From Isoetes taiwanensis (Eukaryota > Streptophyta > Lycopodiopsida > Isoetales > Isoetaceae): 64,000 nt of DNA. Positions 37,795 through 49,573 of the stretch are shown in pieces (position 1 is the first letter of the stretch; each line of letters starts with the position of its first letter). Made by a program: the position numbers and the translations under genes. The notes below the pieces were generated by a model. That model was not told the DNA's origin. It worked only from the letters and a program-made list of their open reading frames with translations, and ran no database searches. The stretch is taken from contig JAJEKV010000658.1 of NCBI GenBank assembly GCA_021234155.1, positions 1 through 64,000 on the forward strand. The letters run 5' to 3'.

Positions 37795-38442
37795 TGATAT
37801 GGTTTAAGGTTAATAACTAATAATGATGCTCGGGGGAGTGGCCTTGCATGGAACAATATTTATTGATATGATCAAGTAAGAAAGTCATCCAGTATGTCTA
37901 AGCCTTGCTATTATCAAAGAGAGAGCTAAAAATAAACCTTGACCTTTATTTAGAGGCAAAAAGGCAAAAAAAAGGTATTGTTGCCTATAAATAGAAGGAC
38001 AACTTTGAGATGTGATATCTCCGCAACCACAACTCAGAAATCGGCGATCCTTACCTTGTTGGAAAGCTCTTGAAGTCTAGTTTCCAGATTGGGCTTGGTT
38101 GTCCATAGATTCCTTACGGTTTGAAAGTTATGCCCAGAAAGGTGCATAAGGGTCTGAGTTGACTGCACAGCTAGATCTGCTTCTTCCTATGTTGATGATG
38201 AGCCTAGCCTTACCTTCTAGTATCTTCTCTTGTTCCTTGCTTGATCATATCATTAGAAGGAGTTCATGTAACACCAGTGGTTGGTGGCTAGAAAGAGTTT
38301 GTTCTTATACAGTCTTGCGGAGTAGCTTGACTTGGTGATATCTCTTCTAGTTGGTCCGGTTGGGTGGTAAAACGAGTACCCTGTGGTATTTTGCTTTCTA
38401 ATTAGTTGATGAATTTGCAGGAAGATTAGAGCATTCGTAACA
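37795..38442 (+). mobile_element. Solo LTR, 648 bp, inside copia B RT
   Basis: The insertion begins TGATATGG and ends GTAACA (TG...CA). It is flanked on both sides by ATATG (37,790-37,794 and 38,443-38,447), a 5-base target duplication. It contains a TATA-like CTATAAATAGAAGG near 37,985 and no coding sequence. The copia RT reading MHHMDM resumes after it as ELDEEIFMRAAPGY. A single LTR with an intact duplication is what recombination between the two LTRs of a full element leaves. The strand is inferred from the TATA-like site. Its parent family is unknown and it does not match copia B or C. Confidence 0.85.
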
Positions 38443-38447
38443 ATATG

Positions 38448-39610
38448 AATACGACATCCTTGAATATTGAACTTGATGAGGAAATATTCATGAGAGCAGC
38501 TCCAGGATATGAGGAGGATGGGAACAAAATTTGGAAATTAAAATGAGTTGTTTATGGCCTAAAATAATCAGCAAGATCTTGGTATACGTGCATAGACAAT
38601 TATTTGACTGGATAAAGTTTAAAAAACTAGTTTCACGTGGAAATTTATACATGTTCAATGAAGATGATCAGTTTTGCATAGTTGCATTATATGTCGATGA
38701 TAGCATAATGATAGCAAGCAATATGAAAGTTCTAAATATTTGCAAAAGGCTGTTGAATGCAAGATTTAAGATGAAAGATTTAGATGAGTTAAAAACATTT
38801 CTTGGAATTGAAGTCACCAGATATAGAGAAAAGAAAATACTGCATTTGACTCAAACAACAAACTTGACGGCATGTTGAAAAGATTTAAGATGAATGAATG
38901 TAATATAGCGAGCACTCCACTTGTCCCATGCCACAAAATAAGTGATGAAATGTATCCCAGAACAAAGGAAGAAATGGAATATATGAACAAAGTTCCATAT
39001 ATAGAGAACCTATTGGTTGCATGCTCTATCTGACTTGTGCAACTCGTCCAGACATTGGGGTTGCAGTGAATTTGTTGAGGAGATATAATAACAACCCTGG
39101 CCGACAACATTGGGTAGCAGTTAAGAGAATCTTGAGGCATTTGGCAGGCACAAGAAATGTTGGAATATGTTACAAAGAAGTAGACCACAACCTACAAGCT
39201 TATACAGATGCAGACTGGGCTGGAGATTTAGACAATAGGCATTCAACTTCAGGTTATATGCTTATGCTTGGAGGAAGTCCCATCAGCTGGAAATGCAAGA
39301 AACAATTATCAGTTGCCCTTTCAAGTGTTGAGGCTGAGTACTGTGCAGCAACATTGGCTACAAAAGAAATTGTTTGGACTGCAAAGTTTAATGGCATAAA
39401 TTGGATTTGGAGATGAAACCCCTATAGTTATTTTCTGACAGTGCAATGCAATGACACAAAACCCTATCTTGCATGAACGATCTAAACATATTGAACTGAA
39501 GCAATATTTTATCAGAGACATGGTACAGAAATAATACATTACTATGAAATATGTAAGAACAAAAGATTAACTTGCTGATATGTTAACAAAAGCATTGAGA
39601 CAGCCAAGGT
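38448..39610 (+). pseudogene. Copia B reverse transcriptase end and RNase H
   Basis: RT resumes with ELDEEIFMRAAPGY. It holds the catalytic box FCIVALYVDDSIM near 38,675-38,710 and then FKMKDLDELKTFLGIEVTRY. After a frameshift near 38,875, RNase H continues in 39,021-39,416 (TDADWAGDLDNRHSTSGYML, SVALSSVEAEYCAA). The remaining RNase H end is frame-shifted up to about 39,610. No polypurine tract or 3' LTR follows; the sequence passes directly into a LINE fragment. Confidence 0.8.
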
Positions 39611-39639
39611 TTGAGTTTTTGAAGGAAAACTGAGAACAC

Positions 39640-39955
39640 ACAGGACATCATTGGAGCATCTAGATGGGAGAAATACCTTGGGAAACTATATAGGACAGGG
39701 GCATCCCCAGCACCAATACCCGAATTACGAGAGATGGATGGACCGTGTTTCAGCATACAGGAAGTAATGCCAGCACTAAACAGGATGGCTAATAACAAAG
39801 CCCCAGACCTATATGGACTGACTGCGAAATTACTGAAATGTGTAGATACAGCAATAGGGAAACAGGTTACCGACATTTACAACAAGGTCATACCCTTACA
39901 CAAGGGGGGGAGCAGGCAGGAACCTGGAAACTACAGGACAATAATGGTGAGCTCT
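39640..39955 (+). pseudogene. LINE reverse-transcriptase fragment
   Basis: The reading WEKYLGKLYRTGASPAPIPE, then ALNRMANNKAPDLYGLTAKL, then YNKVIPLHKGGS and GNYRTIMVSS is the N-terminal RT region (motifs 0-2) of an APE-type LINE. It closely parallels the minus-strand fragment at 33.2-33.5 kb (DLYG, NYxxIMVxS). It stops abruptly at a perfect hairpin, and no later RT motifs follow. Confidence 0.75.
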
Positions 39956-39997
39956 ATAACAGAGACTGGGGCCTTTTCCGCCCCAGTCTCTGTTATA
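39955..39997. repeat. Perfect 18-bp hairpin with 7-base loop
   Basis: TATAACAGAGACTGGGGC (39,955-39,972) is the exact reverse complement of 39,980-39,997, with loop CTTTTCC. It lies at the point where LINE homology ends, so it may be a fold-back copying scar at the break or the end of an inserted element. Nothing here indicates a transcription terminator. Confidence 0.8.
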
Positions 39998-40409
39998 TCC
40001 CGTCCTTTGTTGCTTATGTGTCCCTATTTGTACATTGACTGCCCTGAACTTATCCTTTTTCTGTTCGCGTTATGTCAAGTTAGGATGGGCATATTTGCCC
40101 TTTATTACAAGATCTGGACCGTACATAGCGATCCTCGTTTGTGGGGTATACATGTACAAGTTTTTGTATACTGTATATTAAGGTTTGCAAAATACTATAA
40201 GGTTTGAGACAATGTACTTAATGGTGTTAATTTTGTACATGTATTGTAAATTTTTTGAGGCTCTCGCTGCCCTACGTAACCCCCCGTGTGAATATGCACC
40301 CAAACCAAAGGGGGTTTAAGGGGGATTTTAATTTAAATGTGTTAAATGCAATGGTTTGTGTTAATAATGTTAGTTGTGTGTTAATGGTTTGTGTTAACTA
40401 AAAATTTTT

Positions 40410-40515
40410 TTGGCCCCTTCGGGGCCTTAAGGATGGTGCAGAGGTGTAGATATAGACATTACCTAATACTCTAATGATGGATGGTTGGAAAAAAAAATTT
40501 CAGCCCTTCGGGCCC
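40410..40515. repeat. Two short GGCCCC-TTC-GGGGCC type hairpins
   Basis: GGCCCCTTCGGGGCC at 40,412-40,426 is a 6-bp stem with a TTC loop preceded by a T run. GCCCTTCGGGC near 40,503 is a related 4-bp stem, also preceded by A/T runs. They resemble terminator-like or element-end hairpins; their role is unknown. Confidence 0.55.
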
Positions 40516-41297
40516 TCATAAAACGAACAACATCTTAACCTTTGATATAAGTTCACTAGAATCAAGGCAGGGTGGCCATACAACATCATCGGTAGAATAC
40601 TCATGCTAATATTTATGTTATCATTTGCATTGAATAGCAATCCCATTGTGATTCCATAGAAAGACATATGTGCCTCTCCCCAAATATGCAGCACTGGGGA
40701 TTTAGATATTTAAAGTATGACGTGCATAACAAATAGTCTGGTAATAAAACAGAGTTATACTTCTCATTTCACATCTGGATTACACAGAATATCCACAGGT
40801 TTTATATTATAAATACGCTATGATCACACACAGCTTGGTAATGAGCAAGAATCTATTCCTAGTTAGTCATTTTCATTGTAGCAATATCGGATTTATCTGC
40901 CTCTTTCAACCTGCAAGGCATATCTGATGTTAAAGAACGTGGATGTATCAGTTGCTAAAATATAGAGGAAATGCCTTGTATAGAGGTGGAATTCCAATAT
41001 CGATATCAAAGTAATTCTTGGTGCAAACGTTCTCTTACAAGTGGCTTTTGCACTACATGCCAGACACACATAGCATCTGACAAATGCATAAAGAACTCCA
41101 AGAAATGAGAAAATGGTATCAATACATTACCCGATATGTAAAGAAAAATGTAAGCGGCAATGAATGTTTATATATGAGCCATCTATATCAAAGCATCGGT
41201 CGAATGATAATTTTATAGTATCGAAGCATGTCTTTAGAGAACTCTTCCCTAGCGGTAGCCAAGGAACATCTTTGACATTAAAGAAACATTGATATAC

Positions 41298-41674
41298 CTT
41301 TGTACTGAAGTCCCAATGCGAGAATAAGATCCACGTAGCTCTTGGGTTTTGTATATTGCAAAGCATCATCCTTCCGTTCTACATTAAGGAGTTTTTCCTT
41401 CAATGGTAAGATCGCCTAGAAGAGCAACTGTACTCATGTCAATTTCAATTGGATATAGAACATAAGCTTCATACTAAACAAGCACTCTTAATACCTAGAA
41501 CTGGCGGTCTCTGCCCTGCTTTGCACTTCCTCTTGTTGATTCTCTTTCCACAATAAATATTTCTGTAAAAACATCCCATAGCATATGCCAAAGAAAAGAA
41601 GGAAAGGGAAGACCTGCTTCACTATCACAATGGCGATGGAGAAGCTCTGGAGATGAAGACGAAGGTGCTGCCAT
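41298..41674 (-). CDS. Candidate host exons, unknown protein
   Basis: An ATG at 41,674 opens 59 codons (MAAPSSSSPELLHRHCDSE...) to a TAG at 41,495. Downstream on the same strand, 41,298-41,415 is open, with an AG acceptor (TTCTAG) and a GTATAT donor, and reads LPLKEKLLNVERKDDALQYT then KPKSYVDLILALGLQYK. The character of the second segment is strongly exon-like. I could not join the two in phase without assuming a donor inside the first, so the gene model is open. A possible last exon (LKEADKSDIATMKMTN, then stop) lies near 40,870-40,920. Family not recognised. Confidence 0.35.
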
Positions 41675-42886
41675 TATGCCCGAAATACAGTTTATTTCCG
41701 CCCTGCAGAGGAAGACAATGAGCTTTTGGAGAGACAAATTAAGGAGCTACGATTTTGGATGAGCTCTGCAAATGTCTGTTTTAGGGCAATAGGGAATCAA
41801 ACATTCCACCTCAAAACTGGAACAAGAGAGAAGGAAAAAGCTTATTTACTTGATTGAATAGCTAGAGAATAGTATTCGATGTGAGGCCCGAACCTGGGAA
41901 AATAATCTGTCAGTTAGAAATCGGAAGTCCCTGGATACGTTCTGTTCTTCCAGTTGAAAGGCGGAAAACAAATCTCGATGGGAAGAAAGATAGCAAATTT
42001 CAAAAACCCTAAAGTGAAGGCATGGATCTGAAAATTAGCAAAATAATCCCACAAATTTCTATAGGAAAACATGCATACAAGAGCACTCGCAACCACTCGA
42101 TCTCCCCTCTTCAACAAAATCAACGGCTAAAAAACAACGCACTCTAGAAATACTAATTAGTACACCTAAACAAATACATCAACCAAATCATATAAAAACC
42201 ATTGAAAAAAACGTACAAAAGTACAAAAGAAACCCCCTGTTATTGTGCTACATATTTCTCTTCGCCACCTTCACATCTAGTATCACCTCCGATGATGTTG
42301 CCCATGCTTTTTGGTAACTTTGGCCTGTAATCAATTTTTATAGTTCTTGTTGATGCGGGTTTAGCCTGCTGTTCGTTACCGCACGTCCCTTCGTTGTTAC
42401 TCTGATTGTAGACTTTATCTGTTTAACTAACCTTCCTATATTTTCCCATAAATACACTTACTTGTGTCCTTTAATTGTCCAATGTTTCCACTACTCGTTT
42501 AACCTAGATGAATTCCGCCCGGGTTTAATACTACTATAATACCATCTATACCTTTGTGATCCTTATCAAGAAAACAAGTAACAGAATTTTACAAAGCAAT
42601 TCTGGCAATCAAAATTCCTTCATTTCAAAGATGTCTTCGAAAATACATGATTAAGTTTTTGTCATTCTTCCCGAATTGCCTCGTATCAATTACATATTTT
42701 AGTATATTCAGCCATGGGCTGAATTAGATGCACTACCTTGATCATGAGACTGATAACCTTGGATCATAAGAAAAACATATAAATAAAATAAAAAAAACAA
42801 AATATAAAAAAAAATTCCTTCCCTTCCTTCCCATCCTCCCTATCATCCCTTTCCAGCTCCTCCTGTTTTAATCACCATCTGCCCGT

Positions 42887-43431
42887 TCATCTTCTTTGCC
42901 TCTTGCCCGTAGACGACTCTCCTATCCGTTTCTTCTTCTCCACATTCCTTGCCATGAATGCCCTGCATATGTAATCCAATGGGTTCTTTTCGCAGCAAAA
43001 GACGCATACTTTGCCAAAATCTCCTACCAGAAGTTCGTGTCGGTAGCAAGAAGATTTCTGGATGGCTGCATTGATCTGGAGTCCGTTGAAACACTGCATC
43101 ACCCTCTCTATGTCTTGTTTTCTGACTGTATCATTCTTGTCTGATATGACGCCCATCACTTCCAACAGACGGAGGCTATACCCCGCGTCCTTCATAGCCT
43201 GTGCATGGTGTATTCGGTCACAAAACAAACAATGCACTCTACCACAATTTATGCACGATGACAATCCTCTTTCCAGGCACAGGCAGTCCTGTTCACAGAG
43301 ACACCATGGGCATTGCTCTTCCAATTCCGGGATTCATGGCACCGTAAGGTTGCCAGGATCGCCGGCTCGTGCTTCTTGATTGTCTGCTCTTCAGCTACCT
43401 GCTCTACCACTACCTTTTTCCCTTTATCCAT
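42887..43431 (-). pseudogene. Cysteine-rich hypothetical protein with a frame break
   Basis: An ATG at 43,431 opens MDKGKKVVVEQVAEEQTIKK and runs into a second open frame from about 43,333 to 42,887. That frame encodes a Cys-rich region: CPWCLCEQDCLC, CINCGRVHCLFCDRIHH and, further on, CVFCC, with a basic tail ending GKRQRR. The CxxC pairs suggest zinc binding. The change of frame near 43,330 needs either a short intron or an indel, so I mark it as possibly broken. I do not recognise the family, and no mobile-element feature adjoins it. Confidence 0.4.
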
Positions 43432-43639
43432 AACGTTCCAAGCTCCGAAGGCGGATCGAATCAGATGCTCTGGTCGTGGCAGGGTGTGGCCGGAGCTACC
43501 AAAAATCCTGAGGGCGGAGCTCCATTCTTCTTCCTCCCTTTATTATAAGGTGTTAACTTTTAGGGTTACGAATCTATATTCCCGCTCCTTTATTACATCC
43601 GCCCTTATTAATTACAGGTCTTGTCTTATCCTGTCCTAT

Positions 43640-44400
43640 TGATTTTCGTATGTGTATACACGAAGCCTCCTATTGCACCCTATACTGACATTCGTACCAT
43701 AGCCTCCCGTCTCTGTAGCTGACCATCATTACCGTCTACCTCTGCCTATTGGTTATCGTGACACGTCGGCCTAATCGTATACGCTACTGTATTATTATAT
43801 TACTTTTAATCTCTACCATCCCCTAATTGTTGCAATGGCACCTATTTTTTTTAACAATTTAAATTTTAACGAGTAAGATTAGCTACAATATTTTATATCG
43901 TTATTCTCTCAACGACTCTTATTTTCAAATTACCGGTCCCGGAGTTTGAGTTTCCTGAGAACGATTTTCTCCATCTGTGCTGTTCAGCGCCCCTGTTTCG
44001 GTCATCTTTCTTGTGCTATCATGATATCGTCCCTCTTTTTTGGTTCGTCGAAACAGAATTTATATATATTAACCCATACCCAACTTAGTTAATCTATGCA
44101 TCATTTTTGCTGTTCTATTTTCATGGCCGTAAAGCTATTGTAAACCTAATCTTAAACAACTGAGCAGTGAAGTCATCCGACAAAAAAAAAATAAACTAAA
44201 GTAACAGCAACGGATATTCCTTAATGCAATCCCGTACTTCCGCAGCATTTTCAGCCTATTGAATTGCATGATATTCTAATGTGCAAAATACGGTACTTAC
44301 CCGCAGTCGCCAATCCGCCATCTCCAATCCGCTTGAATTTTTTTTGTTAACACAGTTTCAAAGATGTATCTTACGGAAAAAAAGTCCTTTTGAATTTGTT
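43640..44400. other. Non-coding stretch
   Basis: AT-rich DNA without ORFs or repeats that I can support. Confidence 0.4.
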
Positions 44401-44479
44401 AAACCTGAGCAGTTGAAAATTCTCACCACTGGCCATATGGATAAGCTTGGACTTTAGACTTTTGATGCAGATCCAAAAG

Positions 44480-45060
44480 ATGTTACCCTTACATCTAGTT
44501 TTTTAGCTGCCAAGTTATCTCAAGAGCGATTTGGTCATCTTGGTGGTCAAGCATTGGGGGAATTGGACTTAATATGGTAGATGGTTTGCCTTCCATTAAG
44601 TCTCAAGTTTTAGAGTGTGATGCCTGCCACAAAGGAAAACAAGCTCATGCACCATATCCAGCACATGCCACTTATCGAGCTCAAGTACCTTTGGAATTGA
44701 TTCACTCTGACCTCTGTTACATGCCAACAATCAAGTTTTTTGGAAGGAGCAAAGTATTTTCTGGTTTTGGTTGATGACTCCACAAGGTTCACTTGGGTTT
44801 TCTGTCTCAAAACAAAAGATATGATGTTTCCTGTTTTCTAGCAGTTTCATGTGCTGATTGAAAAACAGTTGGGCAGGCCTCTCAAAACACTTCATACGGA
44901 CAATGATACCGAGTATGTGAATGCCAAATTTGAAGATTATTGTCATGCACATGGCATTCGAAGGGATCTCATTGTATCATATACACATGCTCAAAATGGC
45001 AGAATCGATCTTTAAAAAATCTGGTGCGTTCCATGTTGTTTCATATGCACCGCCTCCGTC
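44480..45060 (+). pseudogene. Copia E integrase, heavily broken
   Basis: Homology starts in the GAG-pre-integrase region (ERFGHLGGQALGEL, then LECDACHKGKQAHAPYP, the HHCC zinc end). It passes LELIHSDLCYM with the first catalytic Asp, then LKTLHTDNDTEYVNAKFEDY with the second Asp region, across several frames and stops. It belongs to a different copia lineage from copia B and C (LIHSDLC and QAHAPYP versus LVHTDIS and RLPFPK). Confidence 0.75.
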
Positions 45061-45063
45061 TTT

Positions 45064-46690
45064 TTGGGAGAAGCATTGCAAACTGCAGTTTATGTTGGCA
45101 ATAGAGCACCAACAGTGGCTTTGAGCAACAAAACACCATTTGAAGCCTTGCATGGGTATAAACCAAGTGTTCAACGCTTGCGAATATTTGGTTGCTTGGC
45201 ATATGCAGTTCCAAATATATCTTCACCTCCGTATTCCATCAGTCCTGCAACAATGAATGACAATTTGGATGAAGCCTATGATTTGGATGTTGATCTTCAA
45301 AAATGGCCTATTAAGCATGATGAATATATCTCTTCTGATAATTTAGAATCTTCTCCTCCTGCAGCAGCAGCAGTAGCACGTCATGCTCCAGATGTTGTGA
45401 AAAGGTCTCGAAGATTGCAAGTTCTTTCTCCTATTCCTGAAGAGACTTGCAATTATGCCCTAATGGCTACATTTTTAGCAACCTCAGTTCCTACATGTTA
45501 TCAAGATGCCGCAAGTATACAACAGTGGGATGATGCTATGAATGAGGAGTATTCTATGCTTATGAAACAGGGCACTTGGGATTTAGTGCCCAGACCACTC
45601 AATCAGCATGTCTTTGGGAACAAATGGGTTTATAGAACAAAATATCATGCTGATGGTACTATTGCTAAGCATAAAGCGAGGTTAGTAGCTAAAGGATTCA
45701 ATCAGAAATTTGGCCTTGATTACACGGAAGTTTTTGCTCCAGTGGCACGTATGTCTACTATTAGGGCTGTTATTGCTTTAGCAACCAGCAGGGGTTGAAA
45801 GTTGTATCAGTTGGACTTTAAGAGCGCTTTTCTTAATGGAGACTTGCATGAGGTCATTTATATGACACAACCATAAGGATTCATTAAAACTAGTAATGAG
45901 CAGCTTGTTTGCAAACTAAAGAATAGTCTTTATGATTTGAAACAAGCTCCACGATGTTGGCACGAGAAGATAAATAGCTTTCTTCTTTCCCAAGGTTTCA
46001 CTGGGTCTCCCGCAGATTCTAGTTTAAATTACAAGTTGGATGGTCCTCAAATTTTCATCCTCACTCTTTATATGGATGACAGGAAATGCAGATCATTTGA
46101 TTGATCACATTAAACAGCAAATGCAATCTGCCTTTGAAGTTACAGACTTGGGATTAATGCATTTTTGTCTTGGCGTCGAGATTTGGCAGGACACCAAGTC
46201 TATTCAACCCACTCAAACAAAATATATCAAAGATCTTCTAGCTCGATTCTTTACGCAAGAGTGCAAGTTTGTGGTCACACCTTACGAGCAAACTCTAACG
46301 CTGTCTTTGGATTCCGATGGTGAGCATTGTAATGCTACTTTGTATAGGCAGTGGGTTGGCTCTCTCATCTATCTCACTATTACCAGATCAGACATCACGT
46401 TTGTTGTTGGATAGGTTAGTAGGTTTATGCATGTCCCTACTCAACTTCATTGGAAAACAGCAAAACATATTTTTGCTTACTTAAATGGGACTGTCAGTGA
46501 AGGTCTTATATACTATCAACAACAATATTCAGGTCTCACTTTTTATATGGATGCAGATCGGTCTTGACCTCAAAAAGTCTACTATAGGTTATGTTTATTT
46601 TCTTGGCTCTAGTCTCATTACCTGGGCATCACGAAAATAGATCACAGTCAGTTTAAGTACAACAGAGGCTGAGCTCAAAGCTCTTTGTAC
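45064..46690 (+). pseudogene. Copia E reverse transcriptase and RNase H, broken
   Basis: A 244-codon open frame (45,064-45,798) holds the end of integrase (NKTPFEALHGYKPSVQRLR), a short Ala/Pro linker, and the RT start (WDDAMNEEYSMLMKQGTWDL, FGNKWVYRTKYHADGTIAKH, DYTEVFAPVARMSTIRAVIA). Stops at about 45,798 and 45,875 interrupt it. The catalytic box reads LTLYMDD, with Met where Val is usual, and is followed by a frameshift. RT/RNase H homology then continues (DLGLMHFCLGVEIW) to about 46,690 with more stops. It is not functional. Confidence 0.8.
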
Positions 46691-46978
46691 TAGAACTCAA
46701 GAAATGTTATGGCTGCTCCATCTACTTCACCTTCCCATTACAACAGCCAAGGTATTTGTGGACAATTTAGGAGCTATAGCATTGGTCAAAGATTACAAAT
46801 ATCATCCAGACACCAAGCACTTAGATCTAAAAGTTTGTTTTGTCTGAGAACAAGTGCAATTATCTGTTTTTGCATGACTAAACCTCTCATTGGTATTCCA
46901 TTCAAGAAGATGAAGGAGTCACTAGGTGTTAAGTCACTTCAGTCTTGAATTCATGTTAAAGTTCTATTTCAGCAGGGG
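46691..46978 (+). pseudogene. Copia E RNase H end and polypurine tract
   Basis: RNase H ends in a frame reading QEMLWLLHLLHLPITTAKVF then DNLGAIALVKDYKYHPDTKH. The purine run GCAGGGG at 46,972-46,978 immediately precedes the TG of the 3' LTR and is the likely plus-strand priming tract. Confidence 0.6.
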
Positions 46979-47160
46979 TGTTAGACATAGGAAACATCAC
47001 TCTAACTTCAATGGTCCAGATGATGCCACGTGTCATCATCTGGCACATTAGAATAATCACTATAAAAGTCATCAATTAGGTCACGTTGTTTTCACCTTGT
47101 ATTTCTCTTAATAAATACAATCCATTTTTTGCGTTTTCCCTTTTCTAGGTTCCAAAATTG
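46979..47160 (+). mobile_element. Probable short 3' LTR of copia E
   Basis: The sequence begins TGTTAGACATAGG directly after the purine tract. It holds a TATA-like CACTATAAAAGTC near 47,058 and an AATAAATAC poly-A-like signal near 47,112. It would be about 170-180 bases, short but within the copia range. The exact 3' end is uncertain because no 5' LTR survives to compare with. Confidence 0.55.
47016..47043. promoter_or_regulatory. 28-base palindrome centred on a G-box (CACGTG)
   Basis: CCAGATGATG at the left pairs with CATCATCTGG at the right around CCACGTGT, giving a near-perfect palindrome of 28 bases inside the putative LTR upstream of its TATA-like site. CACGTG is the G-box bound by plant bZIP and bHLH factors. 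A regulatory role is inferred from position only. Confidence 0.5.
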
Positions 47161-49570
47161 TTTAGGTGTAAAGGGTTAAGAACTCGTCAATAGAGAATGA
47201 GGCAACATTTGAGATGTTGGTAAGTCTAATTTAAAGTAGGAACAAGGTGAAGGTAATAGAAACCATTATTGTAAGCTTCTCTTCTTGTAGGCTGTCAATA
47301 AAACTACATTAACCAGTTTTCCATGAATCTTCTTTTCAATATTTTTTATGCATTTCAAATGTACTAGCATCCAAATTCCCTAATGTCAGTCAAGCACATA
47401 AGCATCTGTCTCGAATAAATAAACTCCTCACACGTTTTGAAATTAGACTCAAGAACAAATAATAGAACCATCTCTTCAGCCAACATACATCAAATGTTGA
47501 ATAATGGGAATAGGTGCAGGAAGGGCATTGCCAAACCCAATCCTAATCAAAGCTTTAAATCTGCTCCAATGTCATAAACCTGAAAACAAGAGCACTATCT
47601 ACATTTAAGTATTTAAGATCAAGATTCCAGTCAAGGAATATAGGTGGTGGTACTTCAAAAGTTCGAGAGAGAGTGGGAGAGAGAGACGTAGAACACCATA
47701 GTAAAAGCTAAACCCATTGAAGGCAAACCTTAACTAAATAAATGTAAGACAGTGTAATAAATGTGACCATAAGGTATTCCTTTGGAAAAAATTAACTATT
47801 CACATTTAGACAGACAGAACAATTCTACTCCCTTCTGAGAAGGCAACTTTTGTTGTCCAAATACATCAAAAGTCAAGGCCTTTGTTGTTACCTGCATCCA
47901 TAAAAAGCAAACAAACGAAGTCAGTTGCAATCCATATTACAGCTGTCGTAGCAAAGAACCAGTTGTTACCCATGTGCAACCTTTTTTGTATTTATGAATG
48001 CAAATAAATGATCAGTAAAATCACAACTACATCTATGTAAATAAACCCAAGTAAAGCTTAGGTTTAAGCAACCCTTGAAACATTCACGGAGCATCTAATT
48101 GATTTCACTCATACGGCAAATTATCGACTATTAGCAATCTAAAAGTTGTTTCTATGTTATGTCTAGAAACTGGAGTGATTCTGATCTGTTACAGCAGATT
48201 TAGACAATACAAAAAGCAACCTCGTAATGTGAAGATTGGTTTGCACCAGATGGTCATGTCAGCCATTCGGTTGTATCATTAATTATTCAAAGCTTAAATC
48301 TCAAACAAAATAACTACAAGATCAGAGAGAGTTAGTCTAATTTCTCGCAAACATCAATCATACTCAATAAATCAGGCCTGCAATAAACCTTTAACTCAGA
48401 TCAGCAGTGGAGGCTTATTTTCGCAAAATAGTAGAAAAAAAAACACATTACCCATAAGCCAGGTTCTCATTTCTGAAGGTTTTAGAATGGTTTCCTATAG
48501 ACATAGCATGCAATTTATGTGAAAGCCTGATCATTTGATTTATGATCTCAGTATACTTATACAATGCAACAATATCTAAACTGCCAGAAGAGTTCTATTG
48601 CAAATATAATATAATTCCGCTTACTATAGCAAAGGGCTGGTGTACCATACCTGATTTGAAGACTCAGAATCTTAAGAACTTCAGTATTAAGGCCATGTTT
48701 GCACAAAGGAAATTGACAAAAATCGCTTTATTACTCCACAAAGAATTTAGTGCCACTAAGAGGGCAAAACAAGACACATGAGATAAGGGCCGAATCATGC
48801 AAGGAAGGTTAAATGCAGATCCAATAGAGTTACAATCTGTTTCGTAAGACCAATTCATGCAATATCAAAGCCCACATGGCAGTAGAAGAAATTAGAAAAT
48901 TACCTGGATTGTTGCAAGCCGAATGGTAGACCATAATAGCAAGATTTGTTTCCAAGATAACCAACTACTCTGAATCGATGAGTATGAAGGCCATAATCAA
49001 CAAACGGGACGGTGTTTTAGGGCAAAACCATGTCAAAAAAACCATTGACGTTCATATTATCTTGGATGGCATATTTTGGACGAATTTTGATAAGTTACAT
49101 TTTGGAAAATGTTTCTTATTATTCTGGCTAGCCATTGCACAGTGGCAGCTGCATGTTTGTGCATTTGAAGCATCCGGCTAAGGGCTAAGAAGGACTAAGG
49201 GCAAACACATGTTTGTGCATCTGAAGCATCCGACTAAGGGCAAACATTTCTTTATATCAACCCAATAGCTATAATATGCATACAACGACCAAATTTTAAA
49301 TGGAAATCCATTGACTACCAATTATCAACTTAGCACGTTCCATATTTAAGCAAAGGCTCAAGTTCCGTAAAGATCGTGGCTACAATGTGCCCTATGTCTG
49401 AGATGAGACAACCACAACATTTGTGAGACATCTAAAATTGCACTTTGTGCTTTAAATATGCCCATGGGAACTTGTGATTAGTGTCACGCAGAAATGAAAA
49501 TATATTTTTCCAATTCATCCTTTACTTTTAAATACCAAGATTCCAAATCTAGCTCCACGAAGGCATTCTA
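47160..49570. other. Non-coding stretch
   Basis: AT-rich DNA. Apart from a 56-base-period duplication (CATGTTTGTGCAT(T/C)TGAAG at 49,152 and 49,208) I see no repeat, gene or RNA. Confidence 0.45.
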
Positions 49571-49573
49571 GAG

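Noticed and set aside
48542-48781. 79-codon ORF
   Set aside because: Short, AT-biased composition, no splice context or motif.
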